Shown here: one piece after another, positions 1 to 13,063 of the stretch | How the letters are laid out: the number at the start of each line of letters is the position of its first letter | Position numbering within the stretch: the first letter of the stretch is position 1 | Source: Rhizophagus clarus | Taxonomy: Eukaryota > Glomeromycota > Glomeromycetes > Glomerales > Glomeraceae | DNA: 64,000 nt | Reading direction: 5' to 3' | Assembly: GCA_015698045.1 (NCBI GenBank) | Contig: BLAL01000225.1 | Span: 186,001-250,000, forward strand | Translations under genes and position numbers: made by a program | Notes under the pieces: model-generated | Databases searched by the model: none | What the model was told of the DNA's origin: nothing | What the model saw: the letters and a program-made list of their open reading frames with translations, nothing else

Positions 1-2106
1 ATTCGTGTGTTGCTGTGTGGGAAAATGATGAACGCGTTGGTAAGTTATTTTAATAAAAGCAGGAGACTATTATCCAGATACCAAAAAATTTTTCTTTTCA
101 AAATATAGAAATAATTGCTAATGAACAAGGGAACCGCACGACACCTTCGTATGTCGCCTTTGCTGACACAGAGCGTCTTATTGGTGATGCTGCTAAAAAC
201 CAAGCGGCTATGAATCCTAAAAACACAGTTTTTGACGCGAAACGTTTAATAGGTCGACGTTTTGACGATCCAGAAGTAAAAGCCGATATAAAACATTGGC
301 CTTTTACTGTTGTTGAAAAAGATGGTGCTCCTTTGATTCAAGTTGAATACCAGGGTGAAACGAAAAATTTTACCCCACAAGAAATATCATCGATGGTATT
401 AACTCGTATGAAGGTATACCTAATTTATTTATTATTGTTATAGAGATGATAATTGATTTTTTACTTATCTACACAATTTCATTAATTTATAGGAAATTGC
501 TGAGGGAAAATTAGGAAAAAAAGTCAAGAAGGCTGTTGTTACTGTTCCAGCTTATTTTAATGATTCTCAACGTCTTGCCACCAAGGATGCTGGAAAAATA
601 GCAGGGTTAGATGTACTTCGAATTATAAATGAACCAACTGCTGCAGCTATTGCTTATGGACTTGATTCTAAAGAAACAAAAGAAAAAAATGTTTTGATAT
701 TTGATTTGGGTGGTGGTACTTTTGATGTATCTCTCTTGACTATAACCGGGGGAGTTTTTGCTGTAAAAGCTACCGCAGGAGACACTCATTTAGGCGGGGA
801 AGATTTTGATAACAATCTCCTTGAATACTTTAAACAAGAATTTAAGCGTAAACAAAAGCATGATATATCAGGTGATGCACGTGCTATACGTCGTTTAAGA
901 ACTGCTTGTGAAAGAGCAAAACGTGCTTTATCTTCACAAACTCAGACTACTGTTGAAGTTGATTCATTATATGAGGGTAGTGACTTCCAAGCTAATATTA
1001 CTCGTGCGAAATTTGAGGAACTGAATTCCTCTCAATTTAGTTCTACTTTAGAACCTGTCCGTAAAGTTTTAAAAGATGCAAAAATAGAGAAAAAGGATAT
1101 ACATGAAATCGTTCTTGTAGGAGGTTCTACTCGTATTCCAAAAATTCAATCACTTCTTCAAGATTTCTTTGATGGGAAAGTATTAAATAAATCAATTAAC
1201 CCAGATGAAGCTGTTGCTTACGGAGCTGCTGTACAAGCTGCTCTTTTAACAAATCAAGCAGGTAGCGAAAAAACCCAGGATCTTTTACTTTTAGATGTAG
1301 TTCCACTTAGTTTAGGTGTTGAAACTCAAGGTGGAGTTATGGCGGTAGTTGTACCTCGAAATACCCCTATTCCAACTATCAAAAAAAAAGTTTTTACGAC
1401 AGCAGAAGATGGTCAAACTATTGTTGAATTTCCAGTATATGAAGGGGAAAGACCAATGTGTCATGATAATAATTTATTAGGGTCTTTTGAATTATCAGGA
1501 ATACCTCCAATGCCTCGTGGAGAAGCTGAGCTTGAATGTACTTTTGATATTAATGCTGATGGTATTCTTAAAGTTACAGCGAAGGATAAAGCAACTGGAC
1601 GAAAAGCTAATATTACAATTTCAAATTCGGCTGGTCGACTATCAGCTACTGATATTGAACGTATGGTTGCTGAATCAGAAAAATTCAAGGAAGAGGATAA
1701 AAAGAGTCAAGAACGTGTAGAAGCAAAACAAGAACTTGAAAATTATGTTTATCAGGTATTTAATATCTTTTAAGTATTATTTTCATTACATAATAATTGT
1801 TTAATTGAGAGAATTTTATTTTTTATTTTTTTTTTTTTTTTAGATTGAAAACACACTTAATGAACCAAATGTTGCTATGAAATTGAAACGCAATGATAAA
1901 GAATCCATTGAGAATGCTCTTTCAGGTTAGAATTTTATTAACGTGATGTAATTATCTTTTATATACTAATTACTTTAAATTTTATAGAAGCACTTGAATT
2001 TCTTGATAAGTCTAATGAACCAACAATTAGCAAGGAAGATATTAACGCTACAAGGAAGAAATTACAACGTAGTGTTACTCGTGCATTTGCTTCACTCAAT
2101 CGCTAG
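1..2106 (+). CDS. SSB1: Ribosome-associated Hsp70, Ssb type (5' partial)
   Basis: Hsp70 chaperone; Ssb proteins bind ribosomes with the RAC co-chaperone and help nascent chains fold. The start lies left of the window. Exons: 1-39, 109-413, 493-1755, 1844-1925, 1988-2106, all GT-AG. Visible motifs are [11 protein letters not shown], the phosphate loop [13 protein letters not shown], and [12 protein letters not shown], followed by the substrate-binding domain. The type is set by the C-terminus: it ends [15 protein letters not shown] with no EEVD tail and no GGAP linker. The stretch with [14 protein letters not shown] matches the Ssb lid (KLKRGSKSKIEAAL in yeast, as I remember it) better than Ssa. 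No frameshift is seen. Alternative: a divergent cytosolic Ssa, less likely because of the tail. Confidence 0.9.
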
Positions 2107-2383
2107 AATCTTTCTAAGTTTCCCCTTTCACATATAATGATGTAATTTTTCAAAAAAAAAAATATGTGTATATTTTCATTATTAAAAAAAACACATAGAC
2201 ATAATCTATAAATAATATTTTCACAATAGATCAATCCCTTATTTCTGATGGACATCCTCGTATATAATTTTATCTTAATTATTTATTGTAAAGCAATACA
2301 GTTTGTTAATGTTATTGCTGCGTGATAAAATGACAATTAAAAGTGTTTGCAATTGCAATATTATACAAAAAGTATATCGTTAT

Positions 2384-3190
2384 TTACGTATTATTATTAT
2401 TTGATTTAATATCATTAATTACAATAGGCAACCAAGCTTCTTCAGGTATGCTTTTTGCCCATTCTTTATTTATTGTAAATCGGAATTATTAATATAAATA
2501 TGAATCTGAATAAAAAAAAATTCATGTAAAAAAAGTAATTTCACTTACCAGGTATAGAAGTATCAGGTAGTTTAATATTTTTCATAATTGAGTTAATCAC
2601 AGCTAAATCGTCTATAACATTTAATAAAATCAACATTTTTTATTTAAATGAATGCACATAATCGCAGCACCTTATTTACCGTCTGGAATTTTTTCTTGAT
2701 CATTTGTATAAATATGTAATACTTTTGGTCGTCCTTCCTATATTGATTTTAATATTAATATTAATAACAGTTGTTTATATATACATTTGGGAATAGATTA
2801 AATATTAAATTACTTGTTGAAATGCAATGTCATTATTTTCTTGTACATCCTCTTCGTCGTCTTGTGGCAAAACCTCATATCCAAATGGCACATAATTTTC
2901 ATCTTCATCACTTTCGCTATTAACCTCTTCATTAAGAGTATTATTTATCAAATTACTACCATTATCGCCATTAATTCGAGTAATTCCATTATTTAATGTT
3001 AATTTGCTAGAGAATTCATTAGATAAATTATCGTTATTTGGTGTTACTATAGTAGTGTTATTAGGCTGTGGTTGTATTGTATGATAATTGGAATCTGTAT
3101 TAATAATATCTTTAAGGGTAATTAAGAAATATTTATTTAACATTCAAATTAAAAAAAAAAATTATAGCTGTAAATCGTACCTTGAGACAT
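2384..3190 (-). CDS. MEA1: MEA1-family (male-enhanced antigen 1) homologue
   Basis: Five exons on the minus strand: 3181-3190, 2814-3094, 2680-2737, 2549-2611, 2384-2463. They join in frame to 163 residues. The first exon holds only MSQ plus one base. The N-terminal half is Asn/Thr-rich and acidic. It is followed by FGYEVLPQDDEEDVQENN, which resembles the YQPLNQD acidic block of animal MEA1. The C-terminus, INSIMKNIKLPDTSIPEWAK, matches the animal pattern of a short helix, LP...PAWA. Molecular function of the family is not established. It is divergent from the TAF1A-like gene with 138 bp between start codons. The assignment rests on remembered motifs. Confidence 0.62.
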
Positions 3191-3244
3191 CGTTGAATAT
3201 TCTAAAAACTGAGAACGAAAAATTTACACATATATAATTGTTAC

Positions 3245-3252
3245 CACGTGAT
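3245..3252. promoter_or_regulatory. CACGTGAT box in a divergent promoter
   Basis: CACGTGAT lies between the MEA1-like start (3190, minus) and the TAF1A-like start (3329, plus), 84 bp upstream of the latter. The same octamer recurs upstream of several other genes here (18960, 28712, 35927, 37842). The palindromic CACGTG core is the classical bHLH site (Cbf1 type in yeast). Which factor binds it here is unknown. Confidence 0.5.
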
Positions 3253-3328
3253 AAATATAGATAGGGATGTTACTAACGTAAAGGATCAGTCTTTTTTTTA
3301 TATATCAAATATATACGAGAAAAAAATT

Positions 3329-5611
3329 ATGAAAGAACTTAAAAAAGCCGAGGAGGAATGGAAAAAAACCAAATCTGAAGCGATAAAAATACGTGATTTT
3401 CATATAGAAAATTTGTATGAATTATTATTAAAATCATTTTATGAACGAAATTATTGTCGTGCTAGCAAAATACTTGAAATTCTATTAAAATGTTCCGAGT
3501 GCGATATGACTAGGATTTGGCAGGTTCCAATTTAATTTATTGTAAAAATTGCAGTAATAATTAATTGAATTAATATAATAAAAAAGAATATGTATGAAAA
3601 CATACTGTATATTGAATAATTTATATGTTGAATTTTTTTTTTTTTTTTGGAACAAAAGCCAGCAATTGGAGTATTGACTACTTTAGATCCTACTTCAATA
3701 GCTTTTATCGATTTCTTTAATATAATGTTATTAAAAACTTATACAAAGGTAAATACGATATATTTAATGAAAATCCGTAAAAAAAATGTCAATATTAATT
3801 CATAATTTGAAGAAAAGAGATGTTGAAGATGTGGATAAACAGAAGGTTATAATGGAATTGGTTTTTTATCAAGTAAAATATGGACAAACGATCGATGCAC
3901 TTGCAACTATTGAAACGTATTTTTTTTTTATAATAAGTTTCTCATAATAAAATTCCTCAATAATTGATTTTTTTATCCTTTAAATAGATATTTGCCTCAA
4001 GAACCATATTGTAATAATCCACTCCTATACGGTTATGCGGGATTAATTTCATATTCATTATGGGAACAATTAAACGTTAAATTTAAAAAATCAGAACCTG
4101 AGGTGGTTGGTTATAAACCGCAAAAACGTAAAAATGCTTCAAAAATGATTCTACCTCCACGGGAAAGATCAAAGCGAAAAAGAAAAAGAAATGCCGATGA
4201 AAAAGATGATGATTTTATTGAAGTTGGTATGTAATTTATTAATATAATTTATGTAAAGAATGTAAAGAATTGATAAATTTACTGAAATTAAATAGATGAT
4301 CAAATCATGGATCAACATCAACGGTATTATGAAAATAGTTTAAGGAATTTTAGAATGTCTTTGGATATGGATATGTCGAATGATATATTCCTAGTACATT
4401 ATGTTAAGGTATCTAAAAAGATAAGTTAAAAATATATGGAGTTTATTATTTTTATTTAAACAATGTTATACTTAAATTTAAGGCACACGTTTTTTTAAGT
4501 TACTATTATATAAGGAAGAAATTGGAGAAGCCATAAATGCCATACAAAATTTCTGTAATGAGAACCCATCAATTTTGACTGGACATAGGTACATAAAAGT
4601 TGAAAGGGAATAATTATAATAATTATATTTTCACTGGTAAACTGAAATACATGTATTTATTTTCAAAGGCTTTTATTTGAAGTCTTATATACATATGAAA
4701 GACTTAAATATGAATGGGTTGATATAGGAAAGACGTATCATCGAATTGATCCAGTGAGTCCGCCTGATGAAGTGTTCAATCCCTTAATGGAACATTATAC
4801 TCAAGTTATAGGTAAGGGAGAAAAATGGTCATTTCTTGTTATAAATAAATTCATCCAAATTAATATTCCAATTCCTATTAAAAAGAGCAAACTAACGGAA
4901 AAGATAGAGATATTTTAGCTGATGCGTATTTTAATATATGCGAGTTACTTTTCCAACGTATTGAATGCGGAGACGATAGTTCTAATTATTTATATCAAGC
5001 AATAGAATATTTTGTGTGGTTAGAGTTAAGTGATGTTATGATTATTACGTCGTTCTTGTTTGTTTGTTTGTTTGTTTATAATAGCAATCACAAATTTATT
5101 ATAACTATTGTTTTCAATTAGGCATTCTGATGTAGATAAAGTTAAAGTTAATGAATTATTAAAAAATCGAGGTGAATGGTTTAGACGATTTTTATTTTAT
5201 ACAAACAAAAAGACGGTTAAATCATGGCGAGAATTTCAATGTTATAGAATATTAAATGAATGTTTAAGTAATGAATGTTGTTATTTAGTAAAAAAAGTAA
5301 AAGAACATATTTTATCGGGGAAAAATTTTCATACCGTTCTTTATAATTTTGAGAAGAAAAAATATTACGGAAATATTGATGGGAATATTGATTGGAACGT
5401 TGATTGGAATACTTCAAAATCAAGTGATGATGACAGCGATGATTACGACAACGACGATGACGACGATGATAATAGCAATGATAATGGTGATGATGATAAA
5501 AGTGATGTTGATGATGATGATGATAGTGATGATGATGATGGTAGTGATGATGATGATGATGATGATGATGATAACGTCAATTGTGATAATGACATTATTT
5601 CTGACAATTAA
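3329..5611 (+). CDS. TAF1A/Rrn11-like RNA polymerase I initiation factor subunit
   Basis: Nine exons: 3329-3523, 3659-3748, 3813-3916, 3988-4226, 4296-4408, 4500-4588, 4669-4811, 4886-5057, 5122-5611, giving about 544 residues. ATG 3329 is the first in-frame ATG. The protein is helical. The segment NNPLLYGYAGLISYSLWEQ lines up with the human TAF1A stretch ending AYKGLLQYYTWS, and later GEWFRRFLF recalls the family's aromatic C-terminal block. TAF1A/Rrn11 is a TPR-like subunit of SL1/core factor, which loads Pol I on rDNA promoters. A KRKRKR basic patch and a C-terminal Asp/Ser tail are visible. The exon 6 acceptor (4498) is uncertain: using AG 4482-4483 instead would need one extra T in a T-run at about 4490. 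The exon 8 donor is also ambiguous. Confidence 0.55.
5424..5592 (+). repeat. GAT/GAC trinucleotide tract coding poly-Asp tail
   Basis: Imperfect GAT/GAC repeats encode an Asp-rich C-terminus of the TAF1A-like protein with scattered Ser and Asn. The purest part, 5561-5573, is uninterrupted GAT. Such tracts vary in length between strains. Confidence 0.85.
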
Positions 5612-5829
5612 ACATTTTTTTTTTTTAAAAAAAAAATTTCTATCACTTCTATTGCTACATATTCAGATATTATTACATATTTTTTTTTGTTGGACAAAAA
5701 TCCTAACAAGACTAAAGTACAAAAAACTAAAGGTACAAAAAATTTCTTTCTAAACAAGAAATAAATACAAGAATAAAATAATAAATAAAAATATTACAAA
5801 AAAAACGGTATAAATAAATATGCAACCAA
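5612..5829. other. Convergent 3' intergenic gap
   Basis: AT-rich 3' flanks of the TAF1A-like gene (plus) and the MFS gene (minus), with A and T homopolymers. No gene or other element is seen. Confidence 0.6.
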
Positions 5830-8317
5830 CTATCTATTTATTATCTTTTCATTTATTATCTCAAAATTATTATTATTATTACTGTTATTATTATTATTAT
5901 CTTCTATGGTAATTTCATCCCCATCTTCGTTATTTAAGTTATAATGTTTTATAAAAGAAGCAAAGATTAGACCCATCACAGCTACAAATATACAAAGTAT
6001 GTAATTTGTTGAAATACCATTATTAATACTATTTAATATAATGTTCTTTTGTTCTTCATCCAATTGTCGAATATTTTTAAGTGATAATGCATCATTAAGA
6101 GAACTGTTAATAGGAAAATTTTGTGTGTTTTTCATATTTGATAATATATGATTATTAAATAACGCTGTTGATATTGATATGCCAAATATAAATCCATAAC
6201 CTCTAAAAAAATTACAAAGTCCGATCATATGAGATTTTTCTCTTTTTTTAATGGAACGTAAAGCAGGTACTAACAAAATAAATTGGGTTCCAATACCACA
6301 TCCAATAACTATTAATGCTATCACACGTAATAATGTTTCTGTAGTTAAATTAAATGTTGACAATAAAAATCCACCACCTATTAGTGAAATTGATCCAATG
6401 TATAATAACCATTTATATTTTTCAAATTTCATTATCAACGTTCCACCAATTGCACAAAATATTACAACACTTGATACTAAAGGTAATAATGATATACCAG
6501 ATTGTGTAGGTGATTGTAAGCGAACGTATTGAAAATATACCGGAGTATAATAAATTACTATCACTTGTATCCAACCAATAAAATAAAAGCATCCAAATAT
6601 GGCTCTAATGGAAGAATCTTTGAACATTGATGTTGGTATTAAAGGTTTTTTAACAAATATTTTTTCAAATATTCCAAATAACACTAAAATAACAAAACCA
6701 ACTCCAAAAATTGTTAATATTGTCACACTAATCCAAGGGAATTTGTTTCCTCCATAATTTAACCCAAAAAGTAATGATAATAATCCTGAAGCCAGCAGGA
6801 AAATTCCTAACAAATCAACCTCTTTTAATTTTGTTGCAGTATTTTCAGATGATTCAAGTTTTCTTAATGAAATTAACAATATTATTATACATATTACTGA
6901 TAATGGACCATTCATGTAAAATGACCATCTCCATGAAACATAATCTACAAATAAACCACCTATTAGTGGTCCAATTATAAATGCCACAGAAAATATTACA
7001 TTCATAACAATATTATAAAATACTTTTTGTTTATATGGTATAACTTCTGATATAATAATAAATGTCATAGATGTTATCATACCACTTCCTATTCCCATTG
7101 TTGCTCTAGTTGTAATTAGCCATTGAATATTTTGTGATGCTCCACATAATACTGAACTCGCACCAAATATTAAAATTGATACTAAAAATGTCAATTTTTT
7201 TCCAAAGATCATTGATAATTTTCCGCAAAATGGTTGTAACATTGTCTTAACAAAGTGAGAAGTAATTTATAAAAAAAAAAGGAAAAAGGAAAACCAGGTT
7301 AGAAATCTATATAAAAAAATATATATGCAAACTTTTTTTTTTTCTTTAAAAAAAAAAAGAGACTTACACTTGTTAGATTATAACTGTTTATTAACCATGA
7401 AAAATCTTCACCTGCTTTAAATTCTTCCAAAATTTTAGGCAATTGATTTGCTACCAAATTAATATCAAGTATTGCAAGAAAAAATATCAGACAACATCCA
7501 GCCATTAAAAGAAACTTTTCCCATATTTTGAGTCGTATAATACTAATCGGTCTAATCGGTTCTCTAGAAATTCGATTAAATGAAGTAGTTGGAGAAAATG
7601 ATGTATTGATGTCATTTGTTGTGGTTAGACGTTTTTGCGATATTGGGGAATCTATAACACCTATTTCTGTTGTACTTTCACTTCTTGAAGTGGCAGTATC
7701 ACCACCTTTTTTTGTTATAAATGATAATTTTGATATTCTTTTTGGATTCTTTATACTATAGTCTTCTTCTTCTATAATGATCTCGGAAGATTTATTTCTG
7801 TTATGTCGAGATGATTTTATTGGTCTATTACGATCTTTTTTTGTATTATCATCTGATATATTGATAGGTTCAACATCAATATTTAGCGATGATCTTTCAC
7901 CGGTAATTTTTTTACTGTTATTAGGTTTAACAGAAGATTTTGATTTTATAACAGCATTTTTGTTTAAATTATTATTTTCTTCACGCAAATTACTTGTATC
8001 ATCATCATCATTATTATTGTTATTATTTTCTATTTCAATATGATCATAAGGATCCCCTACGTATGTATTTGATCCTGAAGAAGGTTGAACCGTATGATTA
8101 TATTTTGGTTTTGATAAAGATGATGATTCTATTGTTTTATTATCAGATTCTATTATAGGGTTTAAATTTGAATGCGAAGATCTTCTAATTAATGATTCAT
8201 ATTCCCTTATTTTAGCCGCAACTGCCGCTGGATTACCGGATGAATAATTATACGGATTATTAATATTAATATTTTTAACATTATTATTACCATTATTATT
8301 TCCATTATTATTATTAC

Positions 8318-8360
<43 letters not shown>

Positions 8361-8861
8361 ATTATTAAAGTCCATTGTTAACCTATTAGTATCAAATGGA
8401 GAAGAAGGACTAGTAATAAATGGAGATGATGATGTAGACAAATCAATTTCTGATTGATTATTATGACTTTGATTAATTAATGATTGTACTGATTGTCTCA
8501 TAGTATTAATCAATAATAAATTACTTGTTGAACCTTGTGGTGTCATATAAGCCGTTGTTGTTGAATCTAATGATGATGATGGATAATGACGAATTATTCT
8601 ACTACTATTACTACTACTGCCATTATTTTTATGATATTGCTGCCATATATCACTATTTCTATTTTCTATTTTTAAGCGAGTGCCATTATTACTGTTATTA
8701 TTATTATTTTTATTGTCATTGCTGTTGTTGCTGTTGGAAGAACTTTCTCCGTTTTCCTCATTTTCATTTATAACTTCTATTTCTGTTATTGCTTCGAAAA
8801 ATATATCGCCTTCACTTGAAACACTCCCCTGTGAAGATTTTGGTGAATGTCTCGAAGACAT
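5830..8861 (-). CDS. DHA2-type MFS transporter with long disordered N-terminus
   Basis: Two exons: 7368-8861 and 5830-7245, joined S|TMLQPFCGKLS, about 969 residues. The first 430 residues or so are low-complexity (Ser, Asn runs). The transporter follows: ILDINLVANQLP (motif D1), WLINSYNLTS, GKLSMIFGKK (motif A), TTRATMGIGSGM (motif B), and GPLIGGLFVDYVSWRWSFYM (motif C), the last typical of 14-TM DHA2 drug:H+ antiporters. The membrane part is about 530 residues. Substrate is unknown; relatives export drugs, siderophores or basic amino acids. The very long N-terminal extension is unusual, so an upstream exon fusion or a gene-specific regulatory tail is possible. An Asn/Asp-rich tail ends the protein. 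Confidence 0.88.
8319..8361. repeat. (ATT)n microsatellite coding poly-Asn
   Basis: ATT units on the plus strand, read as AAT (Asn) in the MFS gene. They sit in the disordered N-terminal extension of the transporter. Confidence 0.85.
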
Positions 8862-9854
8862 TTACTTAAGTAACCTTTATTATTATTAGAAAAGAAAGTG
8901 ATTTTTTCGAGGATTTCTATTTTTATTTATTTAATTTATTTTACACATGAATGTGTGAACAAAAAAAAAAAAAAAAAAAAAAAAATTCCGGGAACGTTAA
9001 ATATTTAACCAGAAGAATTAAGTAAAAAGGAAACGGGGAAATAATAATAGCAAAAAAAAAAAAAACAAATTGTCAACTCATTGTACTTATTAAAGTTTAA
9101 AAAAGAATATTAATAATGAAGATAAAAGATATCTTTATTACAGTAAAATTTTTTTTTTTTTTTTTCACTTTCAAAAAAAAAAAAAATTTATATATATTGT
9201 ATACAAACTTAAATTTTGAATTACAAACAATAAGCTGTGTATCGTTTCGCTTAACTACATAGAAAAAAAGGCTCTTCTTACATTAATCTTATTCGAAATA
9301 ATACATTACCCGAACGGAATAACGAAAATAATCTTTTAATTCGTTTCCTAATTATAAGATATTTTAAGCCTATTAAAGAAACTTTTTTTGGAAATCATTA
9401 TTCCCTGTCTGAAACATTTAAATTTAATATTAAAAAAACACGCGACGTAAAATTGTGTCATTATAAGTTACTTGATAAGGACTAATGTACCAAACAATGC
9501 ACCTATAAGCCTACTGAAATATTTGTAATTTGCACAACCGTCATTTAAAGGTTGACCCGAAAATTCGGACTCAAGATCTATAAGACTATAACTCTGAAAT
9601 GTATCACTAGTGTATCACTACAGATTTTTAGAAACCTTTTTTTTTTCTTTTAAAAAAAAAACAATTATCTTTTTTTATCCTGGATTGACTTTTGATTCAA
9701 ATCCAATCAAAATATGTATTTCGGTAAAACTATGAAACATGATATCTATAAATCTAACTAAATTATGCACAATTATATTTATGATATTTATGGCATAATA
9801 TATATGACGCATTACAGTTTTTATTTCTGAAATAAATTTAATCTTATTATTATT
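8862..9854. other. Intergenic region between MFS promoter and UTP4 3' end
   Basis: Holds the MFS upstream region (poly-A run at about 8961-8985) and several short A/T runs. No credible coding exon, tRNA or repeat unit is seen. Confidence 0.55.
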
Positions 9855-12800
9855 TTATGTACCATATTTTGCTTTATAAAATGATGGTGGTAAATTCTCT
9901 AAAATAGAAGTAAAAGATCTTTCTACTACAACTAATTGATTATGTTTTATAAAATTTAAATACATTAATGTTTGATACCTGTTAACTAATTGAAAGTTTA
10001 TCTTATCCGTATATATTTTCTCATATTTTTGTTCTTGATCTTCCCCGGATTGTTGTACAAATTTCTTCAAAAATTTCGGTTTAGATTGTTGCCCTGAACA
10101 TCTCGCATAAATTAATTCATCATCATTTTCAGTACCTTCTTTTATTTTGCATTTATTAAAATCAATTAAACATAAATAATTTGCTCCCCATACAATCATG
10201 CTATCAGAAGATGGATTAAATGAACATCCCATAATCTTATCTTTAAGATCAAGAAATTCTTGTGGAAGTTTTTCTGAATATTTTAATGACCAATCGGTTA
10301 ATTTCTTTAGTTGTAAATCAAAAAGATAAAATTGATTTGATGTTAAAGTTACTACGAGTATAGGTTCAAATGGATGAAATGTTAACGATGTATGTATAGA
10401 AGAAAATTGATTAATGGTCATATGATGCTATGTTAAAGAAAAATAAATAAAATAAAGATAATATAATTAATATATTAGAAAAAAGTTAATATTAAATAAT
10501 TATAAGTTTATCCGAACCTTAAGAGTCTCCAAATTATATACGTGAATTTGATTTAAAAGATCACCAGTTGCCAACCATTTACCATCTTCACTTATAGTCA
10601 AGCTGGTTAATGGTTCACAATCAGGTTTTGTTGAATATTCATCAAATCGTTCCAAAACTGTTATATCAACATCACCCTCTTCGTCAATTTCTAGTCCAAA
10701 TACTACTATTTCAGAATTCATAAAAACTACTACAAGTTTACTTCCATCTGGAACAAATCCTAATAAATTTGCTCCAACATTACGTCCATCTATAGTTACT
10801 TGTGGAAAATCTTTGATTTTACATACTTTTAAATGATTTGAATGAGCTGGGTTATCATCCTAAAAAATAAAAAAAAAAATTGTTTATAATTATGTTTTCC
10901 AAGTAAAAAAATTAATAATCATATTTACTTCTTCCAGGACTTTGAACAATTTGATACGTTCAACATCAGATACTGCAACCCATTCCCCATTTTCAGATAT
11001 TGAACTTGCCATTAATTGATTATTTCCCTAAAGATTTTAATTAAAATAAATATCTAATAAAACGTGTAATATATATATATAACAAAATACCTTTAATTTT
11101 ATTTCTAAGATAGCTTTTTGAGGTTCTACTAATTCCAAACGAGGAATTTTTTGTTTAAATTGATCCGGTTCTGGCGGCATTGCTATGATTAGTCACAAAC
11201 GATACTTAGTCGCGTCCTTAAATGCGTGTATAAATATATACATTTAAATTACTTGTTATTTTACCTTCACCCAGTCTCCAGATCTTTATATGGTCATTAG
11301 ATCGAAACATTATTAATTTTTTCGATTTAGACATGTTAATCATAGGTTTTAAAGGAACATAAGGCAATCTATGATATTTACTTTTAGGGAAATTTAAAAT
11401 TGGAGCGAAGACCATAGTTGTATCAACACCTTCATATAAAACAATTCGTATCGTGTTAAACTAAAATTTCATAATTTTAAAAAAATTACGATGCTTTAAA
11501 TACTTTACCTCCTGAAATTATCGAATTAACATCTCGTTCCTCGCATATCGCGAGAGCTTTCACATCATGCATGTGATGACGACTATATCCTACCTTTACC
11601 CAGTATTTCTCATTGACCGAATTATCCTTACTATATGACTTGGGTTTAGGTACAATTCGGTATAGAACACATTTGCGATCTACCCCGGAAGAATAAACCG
11701 TTGTACCATCCTAAAAATTAGGGTTAATATATAAAAAATTACCAAGAATAACAAAAAAAGAGGGAAATTATGTTAAAGGTATTTACAATATTCGAAGCCA
11801 AGCATAAGACATCTGCGTCGTGAGCACCAAGTTTTTGTTTCATCGTACCAAATGTTCCTTCCCAGAAACATACGTATCCAAGCGAATCACCACTTATTAT
11901 AGTGTCATCTCTAAAATCATTTATATCATCAAAATAAATGTAACACAATACACATTTTTTTTAAAAAAATCGGAAATTTCATACTTTAACACTTGAATTG
12001 CCCATACAATAGTTTCTTTACGTGAGCTTTTATCCGGAGTTATCCTAAGTATTTCACGTCCTTTTAAAGAAAAAAAAAACTTTTTAAAATATAAATAAAT
12101 TATTGCATCCCAATTTTCTTTTATCAATACCTTGTTCAACATCCAATTTTACAATAAGACTATTCGAAGTTCCAAATACAATATATTTATCCTCCTTGTC
12201 CCAAGCTATAGATGTTACTTTTGCGTCTTTTCTGTTATAATTTTTGATTAAAGATAGTCCATCATCCGTAATTTCAAATATTCGTACACCTCCATCATCA
12301 CATCCAATAGCAAGTAACGTATTTGCATGGTTAACGGCCATACACCAAATTGCTCCTCCGTGTGAATTGATAAATTTCTAGAATAAATTAAAAGTAATAT
12401 AGGTAGGTATTCAATAAAGTAAATGATGTAATCCTATTTTCTTGTAAAATTTAATTTCTTTTTCCTAATATTATTTACCTTACTTTTTAATTTTGTAGTA
12501 TCCCATTCAATTATTAATCCATTAGCACTACCAGAGAATAATCTTGGTGATTTATTAGCTAGTTCCTTTAAAGCTTTTTCTTGTTTATCTTCTGTATTAT
12601 AAATTATTTTCTCAGTTTCCGTCAAACTAAGTTTATGAACCCACGTGATTGCTCCCACGGAAGTATTTAATTCACCCAAAATTCTCTGTATACCACATAG
12701 TAAAGTGAATTCAAACGCAAAACAACCGTAAAAAATTTTAAATTTCAGCTAAATACCTTTTCTAAGTGCCAACTAAGCGGGTTCCATATTTCAATATCAC

Positions 12801-12909
12801 CATTGGCACGACCACAAGCAACTAAAGGTTTAGCAGTATTGGGCGTAAATGCAAGAGCATTAATAGCTGATGGCATGTACTCAACGAAACGACACCTATG
12901 AATCTGCAT
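9855..12909 (-). CDS. UTP4: UTP4 (cirhin), WD40 subunit of the t-UTP/SSU processome
   Basis: Eleven exons: 12757-12909, 12479-12685, 12131-12377, 11985-12060, 11787-11910, 11509-11710, 11265-11429, 11091-11182, 10929-11027, 10518-10859, 9855-10427. They join in frame to 759 residues. Start MQIHRCRFVEYMPSAI matches the cirhin start (HRVRFFNYVPS), and the end ENLPPSFYKAKYGT matches its C-terminus (LPPPIKKKKFGT). WD-type blades in between include LFSGSANGLIIEWD, GGAIWCMAVN, GDSLGYVCFWE and WLATGDLLNQIHVYN. UTP4 is a nucleolar protein needed for pre-18S rRNA processing and, as a t-UTP, for rDNA transcription. It faces the small gene at 13064 across a 154-bp gap. No break was found. Confidence 0.95.
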
Positions 12910-13063
12910 TCTTATAGAATAGAATGAAATATTAACATTTTTTGATTATCAAAAAAAAAAAAAAAAAATTTATTTGATCATGTGACACATTTTATAATCA
13001 CATCTGAGATTTGCAAAAAGTCTCCATATCTGATATTGTATTTTGTTTTGTAAAAAAATAAGC

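Noticed and set aside
3248-3328. Upstream extension of the TAF1A-like ORF from GTG at 3248
   Set aside because: Eukaryotic start; the first in-frame ATG is 3329, and the GTG lies inside the CACGTGAT box.
5349-5753. Met/Ile-rich plus-strand ORF over the GAT tract
   Set aside because: Out-of-frame reading of the poly-Asp repeat of the TAF1A-like gene (ATG ATG repeats).
8525-8889. Tyr- and Leu-rich plus-strand ORFs
   Set aside because: Antisense of the Ser/Asn-rich MFS N-terminus; composition is a product of trinucleotide repeats.
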